Counted from the first letter of the stretch, positions 22,811 to 32,548 are shown. The stretch is 63,407 nt of DNA from Kaistella yonginensis (GCF_030409525.1 NZ_JAUFQB010000057.1:1-63407); one strand, 5' to 3'. A program made the numbers and translations. The notes: generated by a model from the sequence alone, not told the origin.

Positions 22811-24460
22811 TTAATTTTCTTCTTCTTTCTTTTTAAAGAGATTCATGATGAAATCCCAACCGAAAAACAAACCTAGAATTAAGACTGCCACCCACCAATA
22901 GGAGGTTTTGTGCAATTCTCCAGTGTTGGTCGCTTTGAACATTCGGTCCCAACGAACTTTGGTGTCGGCCTGATAAGTTGAGCCTCCATCTTTGAAGAGT
23001 CCCTGTACGCTCATCCATGTAAACATGGGTGATCCAACAATATTTTCTTCTGGAACGAAGCCGAAAAATCGGGCATCTAGGGAGGCATCGCGATTGTCAC
23101 CAACCATCATATAGTAATCTTGTTGAATCGTGTATTGCGTAGATTCTTTACCGTCGATATAGATTTTTCCGTTTTTATTTTCCAGATGGTGGTGTTCATA
23201 TTCGGAAATAATCCACTGATATTCTGGTAAGGTTTCTTGATTTAAGGTAACGATGTCACCTTTTTTCGGAATTCTTAAAGGACCGTACCAATCCTGATTC
23301 CATTTTTTATTGACCGGAAAAATAGATTGGGTTGTATCTATATTTTTGGTATAGGCATCTCTGGCTGCATTAACTTTGTATGAGATTGCAGCAGAATCCT
23401 TGTCCCAAATATGTTCTTTGAGGTCGATAATCTGGGGAAGTTCTTTTATTTCTTTGGCGGTTTTATCAGTTAAGCCCTGGAAATCATAAATAAATCCGTT
23501 TTGAGTTTGCGTTTCCTGTACCGGTAAAAAGCCGTATGTTTTGTATAAAGCCGGAATATCTAACTGACTGCCAGTGGTTGCGATATATTTATGCTGCTTT
23601 TGTTGATCTCCTAAAACCACTTCTGGCTTGCCATTAACGAACAATCTGCCGGCTCGCATTTCTAGCACATCGCCAGCTACTGCAACACATCTTTTAACGT
23701 ATGGATCTTTTCGATCAATGGCTGTATGTACAGAATCTTGCGGATAATTGAAAACTACAATATCATTTTTCTGTGGTTTTTTTAACTGTAAAATGCGGGT
23801 GTAAGGAAGTTTAACCGCCTCCACATAGGATTTCGAATCATCTTTAGGATTTCCTTTTTGGCCTGTATCCATAACGGTTCCCTGTAAGAATGGAAGCGCA
23901 ACAGGGCGCATCGGCATTCTGAAACCATAGGTCCATTTATTGACAAACAAGAAATCACCAACCAAAAGTGTTCTTTCCATCGAGCCGGTTGGAATCCCAA
24001 AAGGCTGGGTCACAAAAACGTGTATGATGGTTGCAAATACCACTGCAAAAGTGATAGAACCAGCAAACGTATCTTTCTTTTTTGCAACTACTTCTTCTTC
24101 ACTTAAATATAGGGCTTCTTCCTTTTCAACCTCCGCATCTTTAGAGTAGTTGACCACTGCTAAGTAAATAAAAGGAAGAAAAATCGTTAACAGTGTCTGC
24201 ACAAAAGATTTCTTTCCGAAATGCCTCATTAAAAACAAATGAAAAGCGGTCAACATGATTGGGCCGACAATCGGAACGTATGATAACACCGCCCACCACT
24301 TTGAATGTTCGGTTTCTTTAAGAATAATGAAATAGTTGTAAAATGGAATGAATGCAAAAAGTGGATTATAGCCCATCTTTTTGAAAAGTTGCCAGGTAGA
24401 AACTCCCATTAATAAAGAGAGAATCAGAACATAAATCGTATAAGTAAGAAAGTAATCCAT
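22811..24460 (-). CDS. lepB: Signal peptidase I, long Bacteroidota form
   Basis: A 549-residue S26 peptidase, about twice the usual length. Residues 1-110 hold several membrane segments (DUF5684-like). The catalytic serine is in GIPTGSMERTLLVGD and the lysine in YVKRCVAVAGD; between them and the last box (MMVGDNRDASLDARFFGFVP) lies an insertion of about 200 residues seen in this phylum. One more membrane segment precedes the lysine-rich tail. It removes signal peptides from exported proteins. It follows dapB by about 100 bases in the same direction. Confidence 0.93.
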   Translation of the reverse strand: MDYFLTYTIYVLILSLLMGVSTWQLFKKMGYNPLFAFIPFYNYFIILKETEHSKWWAVLSYVPIVGPIMLTAFHLFLMRHFGKKSFVQTLLTIFLPFIYLAVVNYSKDAEVEKEEALYLSEEEVVAKKKDTFAGSITFAVVFATIIHVFVTQPFGIPTGSMERTLLVGDFLFVNKWTYGFRMPMRPVALPFLQGTVMDTGQKGNPKDDSKSYVEAVKLPYTRILQLKKPQKNDIVVFNYPQDSVHTAIDRKDPYVKRCVAVAGDVLEMRAGRLFVNGKPEVVLGDQQKQHKYIATTGSQLDIPALYKTYGFLPVQETQTQNGFIYDFQGLTDKTAKEIKELPQIIDLKEHIWDKDSAAISYKVNAARDAYTKNIDTTQSIFPVNKKWNQDWYGPLRIPKKGDIVTLNQETLPEYQWIISEYEHHHLENKNGKIYIDGKESTQYTIQQDYYMMVGDNRDASLDARFFGFVPEENIVGSPMFTWMSVQGLFKDGGSTYQADTKVRWDRMFKATNTGELHKTSYWWVAVLILGLFFGWDFIMNLFKKKEEEN

Positions 24461-24562
24461 ATTGTATGCTTATCACTATTGGTTTATTATAATTGGAAAT
24501 TGTTACATGATCATACCTAATTAATGATGAATAATGAGCAATTGCTTATTACTACTTATCAA

Positions 24563-25267
24563 TTATTGATTAAAAAGAACATCCTTCATGGTAAAATTTC
24601 CGGTTTTTCCCAGGATCCATTCGGCGGCAATTACGGCACCTACGGCAAAGCCATTTCTGTTAAAAGCGGTATGTTTGATTTCAATTTCATCCACATCGCT
24701 TTTGTAGAATACACTGTGGGTTCCTGGCACTTCATCTTCGCGAAGGGCAAAAATCCCAAGTTCGCTATGCTGAGTCTCATTTAATTTCCAACCATCAAAT
24801 CGTTGATCATTTTTAATAATTCCTTCGGCTAAGGAAATGGCGGTTCCACTCGGTGCATCTTTTTTGTGGGTATGGTGAATTTCTTCCAGCTGAATCGTAT
24901 ATTCCGAAAAGTCTTTCATCAGATTTGCTAATTTTTCATTCAAAGCAAAAAAAAGGTTGACGCCCAAGGAAAAGTTCGATCCGTAAAGAAAAGCAGTATT
25001 ATTTTTTAAGGCAATTTCCTGAATTTCTGCTTTTCGATCGAGCCAACCTGTTGTTCCACAGATCACCGGGATTTTGTTTTCCAAACAAATTTTAATATTG
25101 TTAAAAGCCACTTCAGGGTTTGAAAACTCGATTACAACATCTGGCTTATTTAGATTTTCAGCATTTGGTGTTTGATTTAATCTCGCCACCACTTCATGTT
25201 TTCTTTTGGTCGCAATTTCATCAATAATATGTCCCATTTTTCCGTATCCTACAAGTGCTATTTTCAT
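24563..25267 (-). CDS. dapB: 4-hydroxy-tetrahydrodipicolinate reductase
   Basis: The protein (234 residues from the chosen start MKIALVGYGKMG at 25267; an upstream ATG at 25282 would add five) is a NAD(P)H-dependent reductase of the lysine and diaminopimelate pathway. The nucleotide-binding GYGKMG, the substrate-binding HHTHKKDAPSGTA and VICGTTGW are clear. It ends well before lepB and starts 32 bases after the DUF5683 gene in the conserved order parA-parB-DUF5683-dapB-lepB. Confidence 0.95.
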   Translation of the reverse strand: MKIALVGYGKMGHIIDEIATKRKHEVVARLNQTPNAENLNKPDVVIEFSNPEVAFNNIKICLENKIPVICGTTGWLDRKAEIQEIALKNNTAFLYGSNFSLGVNLFFALNEKLANLMKDFSEYTIQLEEIHHTHKKDAPSGTAISLAEGIIKNDQRFDGWKLNETQHSELGIFALREDEVPGTHSVFYKSDVDEIEIKHTAFNRNGFAVGAVIAAEWILGKTGNFTMKDVLFNQ

Positions 25268-25298
25268 CGTATTAGAACGCATAAGCGTTTGATTTTAA

Positions 25299-25928
25299 TT
25301 AAAAATTATAACTTAAACTTAACCCAGCTTTAGAATTTGTTTTTCCAAATTCATCAAAAATAACGGTTGGTTTTAGCGCCAAATCGGGATCTTTTCGTCC
25401 TTCATATAAATGTGCATCTACGACTGCATCTACGATTCCCAGGATATACACCAAACTGGTAATTGCAATGGCATAATCGCGTTGTCGCTTTACACGGTCT
25501 TGTGTCCTTCCTAAAACTTCTTTGGTCACGCCAGGAATGTTTGAAAACTCATGTTGTTGACCATTAAGTTCCGCTACAAAAGCATCTCTGTACCGATTAT
25601 ACTGTTTTTGATTCCATAAGGTAACGCCAACCCCTGTTCCGATGCCACCCCAAACAATTGGAATTTTCCAGTACTTTTTATTATAATATTGCCCTAAACC
25701 TGGTAGAATTGCAGAATATAATCCTGCTTTCGTAGGATTGTATTTCATTGTTTTAACTGGAGCGTTGGATTCCTTGATATCGGCTAGTACTTCAATTTCC
25801 GAAGGAGTTTGTTGTGTAGAAACAGAATCTGTGGGAAAATTCTCTACACGAATGGTATCTTTCGGACTGATTTGTGCGAAAGCTTTAAGGGAAAACAGGA
25901 TCAAAAATAAAACGGTAAGTCTTTGCAT
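25299..25928 (-). CDS. DUF5683 domain-containing exported protein
   Basis: A 209-residue protein with a signal peptide (MQRLTVLFLILFSLKAFAQ) and the DUF5683 core: PTKAGLYSAILPGLGQYYNK, then a probable membrane-embedded stretch (WKIPIVWGGIGTGVGVTLW) and a second hydrophobic helix (YAIAITSLVYILGIVDAVVD). Function unknown. It overlaps the parB stop by one base and so belongs to the parAB transcript. Confidence 0.8.
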   Translation of the reverse strand: MQRLTVLFLILFSLKAFAQISPKDTIRVENFPTDSVSTQQTPSEIEVLADIKESNAPVKTMKYNPTKAGLYSAILPGLGQYYNKKYWKIPIVWGGIGTGVGVTLWNQKQYNRYRDAFVAELNGQQHEFSNIPGVTKEVLGRTQDRVKRQRDYAIAITSLVYILGIVDAVVDAHLYEGRKDPDLALKPTVIFDEFGKTNSKAGLSLSYNF

Positions 25929-26815
25929 TATTTAAAATGTGAGAGGATTTGTGCTAATTCCTCTTCGTTTTTGAAATCGAGAACGATTTTTCCTTTTTTG
26001 CCATTGGCAGCGGTTTTTATTTCAACTTTTACCTCTAAAATATCCGCTAAATTCTTCTCTACTTTTTTGAAATGGTTTGGCAATTGCGCTTTTGGTTTCT
26101 TACTCGCTTCATTAGGATTTTTCAGCAAACTCGCTTCTTGCTCTGCTTGGCGAACACTCAAGGTATTCTTTAGAATTTTATGAAAAAGTTCGGATTGCTT
26201 TTCTGAATCTTCCAAACTGATAATCGCGCGACCATGACCAGCAGAAATCTCACCACTTCTAATGGCATTCTGCACGTCAGGGTTTAAACGCAACAATCGA
26301 ATCGAATTGGTAATGGTACTTCGTTCTTTGCCAACTCTTTGACTCAAATTCTCTTGGGTCAGACCAATTTCCTCCAACAATCTTTGGTAGGTCAGTGCAA
26401 TTTCAATCGCGTCTAAATCTTCTCTTTGGATATTTTCCACCAAAGCCATTTCGAGTAATTCTTGATCATTTACCAATCGAATATACGCCGGCACACTTTT
26501 TAACCCTGCCATTTTACTGGCTCTGAATCGTCTTTCACCGGAAATAATTTCAAATCGATTTCCTTCTTTTCGTAAGGTAATCGGCTGAATAACGCCCAAT
26601 GTTTTGATGGATTGCGCTAAATCATTCAGGGCTTTCTCGTCAAAATAGGTTCGTGGTTGCGTTGCATTCGGATCGATATCTTCTAAAGAGACCTCCATAA
26701 TATTACCTACAAATTTGTCGGCACCTTCATCAGTAGCGGAGTTGACAGACGCTTTTGATTCAGCGCTCAAAATCGCACCTAATCCACGTCCCATTGCCCT
26801 TTTCTTATCTTTCAT
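25928..26815 (-). CDS. parB: Chromosome-partitioning protein ParB / Spo0J
   Basis: A 295-residue CTPase and parS-binding protein. The N-terminal ParB/Sulfiredoxin box includes QPRTYFDEKALNDLAQSIK and the CTP motif GERRFRASK, followed by ENIQREDLDAIE; the helix-turn-helix (LTQENLSQRVGKERSTITN) reads parS, and the C-terminal dimer domain follows. It loads at the origin region and spreads. It lies 42 bases after parA. No convincing parS site was found in the window. Confidence 0.95.
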   Translation of the reverse strand: MKDKKRAMGRGLGAILSAESKASVNSATDEGADKFVGNIMEVSLEDIDPNATQPRTYFDEKALNDLAQSIKTLGVIQPITLRKEGNRFEIISGERRFRASKMAGLKSVPAYIRLVNDQELLEMALVENIQREDLDAIEIALTYQRLLEEIGLTQENLSQRVGKERSTITNSIRLLRLNPDVQNAIRSGEISAGHGRAIISLEDSEKQSELFHKILKNTLSVRQAEQEASLLKNPNEASKKPKAQLPNHFKKVEKNLADILEVKVEIKTAANGKKGKIVLDFKNEEELAQILSHFK

Positions 26816-26857
26816 TCTTATAAAATTTTCTCGACTTTAAAATTTAAAAATCGTTTC

Positions 26858-27631
26858 TTACTTATTGATTAAATTTTCATTTTTCAGTAATACTTCCTCA
26901 GCCAACTGAAGATACTGAATGGCTCCTTTGCTTTCTGCATCGTAATTTAGAATACTTTCTCCGAAACTTGGCGCTTCACTTAAACGCACATTTCTGCTAA
27001 TAATTGTTTCGAAAACCATTTCCGGAAAATGCAGATGAACCTCTTCTACTACTTGATTGGATAGGCGCAAACGGGAATCAAACATGGTCAAAAGCAATCC
27101 TTCAATATCCAAATCTTTATTATGAATTTTCTGAACATTTTTAATGGTATTCAGTAATTTACCCAAACCTTCTAAGGCAAAATATTCGCATTGAATCGGA
27201 ATAATTACAGAATCTGCTGCGGTAAGAGCATTCACGGTAATCAAGCCTAAACTCGGCGCACAATCGATAATGATATAGTCATAGTTTCCTTTGATTGGTT
27301 GCAAAGCTTTTTTGAGCATATATTCCCGATTCTCACGATCCACTAGTTCTATTTCAGCGGCGACTAAATCAATATGTGAGGCAATAATATCTAAATTAGG
27401 AGAGGCGGTTTTTTGAATACATTTTTCGACCTGCACGCTGTGCTCCAGTAAGTGGTAGGTAGAATATGTTGCATCTTCAATCCCTAATCCAGAAGTTGCA
27501 TTCGCTTGAGGATCAGCATCAATAAGAAGAATTCTCTTTTCTAACACCCCCAATGCTGCAGCGAGGTTAACCGCAGTTGTGGTTTTACCAACGCCACCTT
27601 TCTGATTAGCAATACCGATAATTTTAGCCAT
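26858..27631 (-). CDS. parA: Chromosome-partitioning ATPase ParA / Soj
   Basis: A 257-residue deviant-Walker ATPase: KGGVGKTTTAVNLAAALG at the N-terminus, LLIDADPQANAT, and YDYIIIDCAPSLGLIT. It partners ParB in origin segregation. It is the first gene of the parA-parB-DUF5683-dapB series, with a strong promoter at 27649-27676 and an inverted DnaA-box pair about 110 bases upstream. Confidence 0.96.
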   Translation of the reverse strand: MAKIIGIANQKGGVGKTTTAVNLAAALGVLEKRILLIDADPQANATSGLGIEDATYSTYHLLEHSVQVEKCIQKTASPNLDIIASHIDLVAAEIELVDRENREYMLKKALQPIKGNYDYIIIDCAPSLGLITVNALTAADSVIIPIQCEYFALEGLGKLLNTIKNVQKIHNKDLDIEGLLLTMFDSRLRLSNQVVEEVHLHFPEMVFETIISRNVRLSEAPSFGESILNYDAESKGAIQYLQLAEEVLLKNENLINK

Positions 27632-27648
27632 TCTTTAAATTTAAGCTC

Positions 27649-27676
27649 CAAAAATACACTTTTTTATCATTTTCAA
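27649..27676 (-). promoter_or_regulatory. parAB promoter
   Basis: Minus strand: TTTG, a 17-base spacer, then TATTTTTG, a good match to TTG-N17-23-TAnnTTTG. The start would fall about 12 bases before the parA ATG. Confidence 0.65.
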
Positions 27677-27740
27677 ACGATAACTAAACTTTGTAATAAA
27701 GTTAAAGTATTGTTATTTAGCGATTTAATCAAAAAAATAA

Positions 27741-27771
27741 TTATCCACAAAATAAGGTATTTTGTGGATAA
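27741..27771. promoter_or_regulatory. Inverted pair of consensus DnaA boxes in a perfect hairpin
   Basis: Perfect 14-base arms TTATCCACAAAATA and TATTTTGTGGATAA separated by AGG. The outer nine bases of each arm equal the DnaA-box consensus TTATCCACA. It sits between the tonB stop and the parA promoter in very AT-rich DNA. Two readings compete: a DnaA-binding site near the origin or controlling parAB, or the tonB terminator, since a T-rich run follows on the minus strand. Confidence 0.6.
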
Positions 27772-27800
27772 GTCCATTTCATCTTATTAAAACGAAATAT

Positions 27801-28622
27801 TTACTCAAATTGCATTGAAATAGGAAACTTAAAATAGCTTCTTACATTTTCGCCATTTAGCTTTGCAGGAACCCATTTTCCTTTAACCGATTTAATCGTT
27901 TTGATGGCTTCACGATTGAAATCTGCGTTGGGTCCTGTTGCTTTTACCTCACTAATTGTTCCATCTTTTTCAACAATGAAAATGATGGTTGTTTTTGCGA
28001 CTTCTCCAGTTCCATCCATGACGGAAGTATCAAACTGATTCACAACTTTATTTCTGAAGGCATCAATGCCACCTGCAAAATTTGCAGAAACATCAACTGT
28101 TGTTTTTGGGGAATTGTCTACCGGCTTTGGAAGACTAATCTCTGGACCTTTGACGGGAATATTTTGAACTGCGGGTGGGATATAATTTATGACAGGAGGA
28201 TCGCCAATAATGTCTTTCGTACCTGGAACAGCGTCGATATAATCGGATTGTTTCGGCATTACCTTCTCCACGTCTGGGTTTTTAGTAGGAGTCGGAACCG
28301 TAGAATCCAAGGTGTTCACTGGCGTTGCTGCTGGAGGAATTACGGGAGCAACAGGAGCTACTTCCGGCGGTTCATTAACATCTTTCATAATATAAGGTGG
28401 CGGAAGCTCTGTAGTTCCCGATTTTTCCGCGCTGTTAAATGCATTAATCATCAAAGGCGTAAGTGCAATCATGGCAAAAACACCAATTCCTATAAACATT
28501 GATTTGGTTAAAATTCGGTCAGATTCGTTTCGTAGAACATACGCACCGTAGTTTTTGTTTCGGTTTTCGAAAAGGATTTCATCAAGTTGGAATTCTTTGT
28601 TTTGTAGTAAATTTTTCATCAC
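27801..28622 (-). CDS. Energy transducer TonB
   Basis: A 273-residue TonB-family protein: cytoplasmic N-terminus with FENRNKNYGAYVLRNESD, one membrane anchor (about 43-63), a long Pro/Val-rich periplasmic spacer (PPEVAPVAPVIPPAATPVNT), and the TonB C-terminal domain with VEKDGTISEVKATGPN and VKGKWVPAKLNGENVRS. It passes energy from ExbBD to outer-membrane receptors. No exbBD is adjacent. Double Met start; either could be used. Confidence 0.9.
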   Translation of the reverse strand: MMKNLLQNKEFQLDEILFENRNKNYGAYVLRNESDRILTKSMFIGIGVFAMIALTPLMINAFNSAEKSGTTELPPPYIMKDVNEPPEVAPVAPVIPPAATPVNTLDSTVPTPTKNPDVEKVMPKQSDYIDAVPGTKDIIGDPPVINYIPPAVQNIPVKGPEISLPKPVDNSPKTTVDVSANFAGGIDAFRNKVVNQFDTSVMDGTGEVAKTTIIFIVEKDGTISEVKATGPNADFNREAIKTIKSVKGKWVPAKLNGENVRSYFKFPISMQFE

Positions 28623-28785
28623 TAAATTATTTTAATTGGTTGGTTTTAAAAATTACGTGCGATTATTAGTTTTATACTTTATACTTAATTTTAATGATTT
28701 ACTATCAAAATTAAAGCCAACTAATTATCAATCATCAAATAAAACCATTCAAAACATAGCATAATAATATTTTTAACTTTTAAAA

Positions 28786-28811
28786 CAAAAAACCACCCTT
28801 TTCAGAGTGGT
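28786..28811 (-). terminator. purA terminator
   Basis: Minus strand: ACCACTCT / AGGGTGGT stem with one G-T pair followed by six T residues, 37 bases beyond the purA stop. Confidence 0.75.
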
Positions 28812-28847
28812 AATGCTTACTATTTTGCTAAAAAACGTGTAAAATAA

Positions 28848-30134
28848 TTAAAATAATTCTTTTCGAATAATATTTTGACTTCTTTCCGGACCAACCGAAA
28901 CGAGATAAACACTGATTCCTAAATAATTTTCTATAAACTTAATGTACTTTTTAGCATTTTCTGGGAGTTCATCGTAACTGCGTACTTTGGTAAGGTCTTC
29001 ATCCCAACCTTCTAATTCCTCATAGATGGGTTCATAATTGTACAATTTCGTGGTTGAGGACGTGAAATAATCAATAATTTTTCCGTCTTCCGTTTTGTAT
29101 TTCGTTGCGATTTTCAACGGTGAAATTCCGGAAAGGACATCCAGTTTAGTGATTACTAAATTATTGATTCCGTTAATCATGGTTGCATGTTTTAGAGAAA
29201 CCAAGTCGAGCCAACCGGTTCTGCGCGGCCTTCCTGTAGTAGCGCCAAATTCAAATCCGATTTTTCTAATTTCCTCTCCAAGTTCATTGTCTAATTCCGT
29301 AGGAAAAGGTCCTTCGCCCACTCTTGTGGTGTACGCTTTTGCTACGCCAATCAAATTCTGAAGGCTTGTAGGAGGAACTCCAGCACCTGAGCAAACGCCG
29401 CCTGTAGTTGGCGATGAGGAGGTGACGTAAGGATAAGTTCCGAAATCGATATCTAACATTGCAGCTTGTGCACCTTCAAACAAAATATTTTTTCCGTCGT
29501 GGATGGCTTGATTCAATTCAACTTCCGTGTCTACGATGCGATCTTTCAGTTTTTGACCCAATTCTAAAAACTCATTATAAATTTCGTTAAACTCTAGAGT
29601 AGGTTTTTCAAAATACTTTTCGAAAAGTGAATTTTTATTTTTTAAGTTTTTCTGGATCTTTTCAGCGAGAACTTCAGGATTCAGTAGATCCACCATGCGG
29701 ATTCCTACCCGTGCGATTTTATCTTCATAACAAGGGCCGATTCCTTTTTTTGTTGTACCGATGTGTGTTCCGCCTGCTTCTTCTTCCCGATAGGTGTCGA
29801 GCAAGATATGATACGGCATAATTACATGCGCTCTTCTGCTGATAAAAACGTGATCGGTACGCATCCCTTTTTCTTCGATTTGTGAAATTTCTTTCAAAAA
29901 TGCTTTTGGGTTCACCACGACTCCATTTGCGATGATACACTTTCCTTTGCACTGCAAAACTCCCGAGGGAAGTAAGTGTAAAACAAATTTTTCTTCGCCT
30001 GCATAGACGGTATGTCCGGCATTATCACCACCTTGAAAACGCACAACATAGTCCGATTTTGCAGAGAGAACATCCGTAATTTTTCCTTTGCCTTCGTCGC
30101 CATACTGAAGACCAACCACAACGTAAGTTGCCAT
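28848..30134 (-). CDS. purA: Adenylosuccinate synthase
   Basis: A 428-residue enzyme that makes adenylosuccinate from IMP, aspartate and GTP, the first committed step to AMP. The GTP loop GLQYGDEGKGK is at the N-terminus, QGGDNAGHT follows, and TTGRPRRTGWLD lies in the C-terminal part. It is divergent from hpt, a purine-salvage gene, across 152 bases, so purine genes face each other here. Confidence 0.97.
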   Translation of the reverse strand: MATYVVVGLQYGDEGKGKITDVLSAKSDYVVRFQGGDNAGHTVYAGEEKFVLHLLPSGVLQCKGKCIIANGVVVNPKAFLKEISQIEEKGMRTDHVFISRRAHVIMPYHILLDTYREEEAGGTHIGTTKKGIGPCYEDKIARVGIRMVDLLNPEVLAEKIQKNLKNKNSLFEKYFEKPTLEFNEIYNEFLELGQKLKDRIVDTEVELNQAIHDGKNILFEGAQAAMLDIDFGTYPYVTSSSPTTGGVCSGAGVPPTSLQNLIGVAKAYTTRVGEGPFPTELDNELGEEIRKIGFEFGATTGRPRRTGWLDLVSLKHATMINGINNLVITKLDVLSGISPLKIATKYKTEDGKIIDYFTSSTTKLYNYEPIYEELEGWDEDLTKVRSYDELPENAKKYIKFIENYLGISVYLVSVGPERSQNIIRKELF

Positions 30135-30262
30135 ATTTTACTTTTTTTTAGATTTCTACAAAAATAGTTTTAATAATAATCTTGCACAAAATTTAGAGAT
30201 AATTATTTACACCCGCTACGTCATAGGGTTGAGTAAGCCACTTCACTTTCGAATTATTTCCT

Positions 30263-30270
30263 TAAATTTG
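30263..30270 (+). promoter_or_regulatory. hpt-adk promoter -7 element
   Basis: TAAATTTG followed by C fits TAnnTTTGC and lies 16 bases before the hpt ATG. A -33 TTG at good spacing is not evident. Confidence 0.5.
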
Positions 30271-30286
30271 CACTTTAGAAAAACAT

Positions 30287-30844
30287 ATGGATATAGTTAA
30301 AATTCACGATAAAGAGTTCGTTCCGTACCTGAAAAACGACGAAATTCAGTCCCTCATCAAAGACCTTGCACAGAAAGTGTATGCAGATTATAAAGACGAA
30401 GTTCCCGTTTTCATTGGGGTTTTGAATGGCGTGATTATGTTCTTTTCAGATTTTCTAAAACATTATCCTGGTCAATGTGAAATCGCATTTATACAAATGA
30501 GTTCTTATGGCGGTGGATTGCAGTCTACGGGAATTGTCTACAAAAAAATGGAATTAACCAAAGAAGTAGAAGGTCGCCACATCATCTTGATGGAAGATAT
30601 CGTAGATACTGGCAATACGATTGAAAGTCTTTTCGAATACTTTAAAAACACGCAACGGCCGAAATCTCTACGGGTAGCCTCTTTATTATTAAAGCCCGAT
30701 GTCTACACGAAAAAATTTAAAATTGATTACGTTGCGAAAGAAATTCCAAATAAATTTGTCTTAGGTTACGGACTTGATTACGATGAATTGGGAAGAAATC
30801 TTCCAGATCTCTATCAATTGTCTGAAGGAAGAATAAATCACTAA
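30287..30844 (+). CDS. hpt: Hypoxanthine phosphoribosyltransferase
   Basis: A 185-residue purine-salvage enzyme. The PRPP-binding loop is ILMEDIVDTGNTIE, and the flexible catalytic loop includes QMSSYGGGLQSTG. It converts hypoxanthine (and guanine) plus PRPP to IMP or GMP. adk starts 17 bases after it, giving a nucleotide-metabolism operon. Confidence 0.95.
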   Translation: MDIVKIHDKEFVPYLKNDEIQSLIKDLAQKVYADYKDEVPVFIGVLNGVIMFFSDFLKHYPGQCEIAFIQMSSYGGGLQSTGIVYKKMELTKEVEGRHIILMEDIVDTGNTIESLFEYFKNTQRPKSLRVASLLLKPDVYTKKFKIDYVAKEIPNKFVLGYGLDYDELGRNLPDLYQLSEGRINH

Positions 30845-30861
30845 AAATAAATCTGATAAAA

Positions 30862-31440
30862 ATGATAAACATCGTTCTCTTCGGTCCTCCAGGAAGCGGA
30901 AAAGGTACACAAGCGCAGAATTTGATTGAAAAATTCAATTTAAAACAAATTTCGACTGGCGACTTATTTCGTTATAACATGAAAAACAACACCGAATTGG
31001 GTGAATTGGCAAAATCATACATCGACAAAGGCGAATTGGTTCCAGACCAAGTGACCATCGATATGTTGACGGATGAATTAAAAAAACCATGTGATGCACA
31101 AGGATTTATTTTCGACGGATTCCCAAGAACAGCGAAACAAACCGAAGCTTTAGAACAAATCGTAAAAGACGTTTTAAATGGTGAGATCAACGTATGCCTT
31201 TCTTTAATTGTAGAAGATCAAGTTTTAGTAGAGCGTCTTTTAAAAAGAGGAGAAACCAGCGGAAGAACCGATGATTCTAACAAAGAAATCATCAGCAATA
31301 GAATTAAAGAATACTACGCAAAAACTGCAGAAGTTGCCGAGTTGTACAAGCAGCAAGGTAAATATGTAGAGGTTAACGGAGTTGGCGAAATTGCCGTAAT
31401 CTCGGAAAAACTTTTCGCGGAAGTAGAAAAAATTAAATAG
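30862..31440 (+). CDS. adk: Adenylate kinase
   Basis: A 192-residue short-form adenylate kinase. P-loop GPPGSGKGTQA, AMP-binding DGFPRTAKQ and STGDLFR, lid RGETSGRTDDSNKEI. The zinc-binding lid of longer forms is absent, as normal for the short type. It equilibrates ATP, AMP and ADP. Co-transcribed with hpt. Confidence 0.97.
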   Translation: MINIVLFGPPGSGKGTQAQNLIEKFNLKQISTGDLFRYNMKNNTELGELAKSYIDKGELVPDQVTIDMLTDELKKPCDAQGFIFDGFPRTAKQTEALEQIVKDVLNGEINVCLSLIVEDQVLVERLLKRGETSGRTDDSNKEIISNRIKEYYAKTAEVAELYKQQGKYVEVNGVGEIAVISEKLFAEVEKIK

Positions 31441-31558
31441 GTTATAGGTTATAGGTGGTGGTCTATAGTTTTAATTAAAATGATTTAAATCTACTTAAAA
31501 ATAAGAAAATTGCAACAACCTACAAATTACTACCTAAACCCTAAAACCGACAACCTAA
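31441..31558. repeat. Degenerate GGTTATA-type intergenic repeat
   Basis: The gap between adk and obgE begins with GTTATAG twice in tandem followed by GTGGTGGTCTATAG, and ends with repeated AACCTAC / TACCTAAA / GACAACCTAAAT units that are roughly its inverse. It looks like a decayed palindromic element of the AGGTTATAGG type common between genes of this group; it might fold in the leader of obgE. Confidence 0.45.
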
Positions 31559-31564
31559 ATAAAT

Positions 31565-32548
31565 ATGTCAAATTTCGTAGATTATGTAAAAATCCATTGT
31601 ACAAGTGGTCATGGCGGTGCTGGCTCAGCGCATCTTAACCGTGAAAAATATGTTCCCAAAGGTGGCCCAGACGGTGGCGATGGCGGACGTGGTGGTCACG
31701 TAATTTTAAGAGGAGATTCGCATGAATGGACTTTACTTCCTTTAAGATATACACGACATATTAAAGCTGAACGCGGTAAAAACGGGAGTAAAAACCAATT
31801 AACTGGCGCTTATGGTGAAGATGTTTATATTGAAGTCCCTTTAGGAACCATTGCAAAAAATGAAGAAGGAGAAATCGTTGCAGAAATTTTGGAACACGGC
31901 CAAGAAATCATTCTTAAACATGGTGGCAAAGGAGGAAAAGGAAATGAGCATTTTAAATCTTCTACCAATCAGACGCCACGATATGCACAACCAGGACTTC
32001 CGGGTGAAGAAGGTTATATCACTTTTGAATTAAAATTATTGGCAGATGTAGGTCTCGTAGGATTTCCAAATGCTGGAAAATCAACTTTACTCGCGGCGGT
32101 TTCTGCAGCAAAACCAAAAATCGCGAACTACGCATTTACCACCTTAACTCCCAATTTAGGAATTGTAGATTACCGGAATTACAAATCATTTGTAATGGCA
32201 GATATCCCTGGAATCATTGAAGGTGCAGCGGAAGGCAAAGGTCTTGGCCATCGTTTTTTAAGACATATCGAAAGAAATTCTATTCTTCTATTTTTAATCC
32301 CAGCCGATTCAGAAAGTCATTTCGAAGAGTTTAAGATTTTAGAAAATGAATTACAAGAATACAATCCAGAGCTTTTAGATAAAGATTTTATTATTTCTGT
32401 TTCCAAAGCTGATTTATTAGATGATGAATTAAAGGCTGAAATTTCTAAAGAATTCCCAGAAAACAAACAGCCCATTTATTTTTCAGCCGTTACCCAAGAA
32501 GGATTAATGGAGTTGAAAGATGCAATTTGGAAACAGTTGCATGGCTAA
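31565..32548 (+). CDS. obgE: GTPase ObgE/CgtA
   Basis: A 327-residue Obg GTPase. The glycine-rich Obg fold occupies 1-158 ([31 protein letters not shown]). The G domain follows with [11 protein letters not shown] (G1), [12 protein letters not shown] (G3) and SVSKADLL (G4). It associates with the large ribosomal subunit and couples ribosome assembly to growth state. The variable C-terminal domain of some homologues is missing, normal for this phylum. Confidence 0.96.
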   Translation: MSNFVDYVKIHCTSGHGGAGSAHLNREKYVPKGGPDGGDGGRGGHVILRGDSHEWTLLPLRYTRHIKAERGKNGSKNQLTGAYGEDVYIEVPLGTIAKNEEGEIVAEILEHGQEIILKHGGKGGKGNEHFKSSTNQTPRYAQPGLPGEEGYITFELKLLADVGLVGFPNAGKSTLLAAVSAAKPKIANYAFTTLTPNLGIVDYRNYKSFVMADIPGIIEGAAEGKGLGHRFLRHIERNSILLFLIPADSESHFEEFKILENELQEYNPELLDKDFIISVSKADLLDDELKAEISKEFPENKQPIYFSAVTQEGLMELKDAIWKQLHG

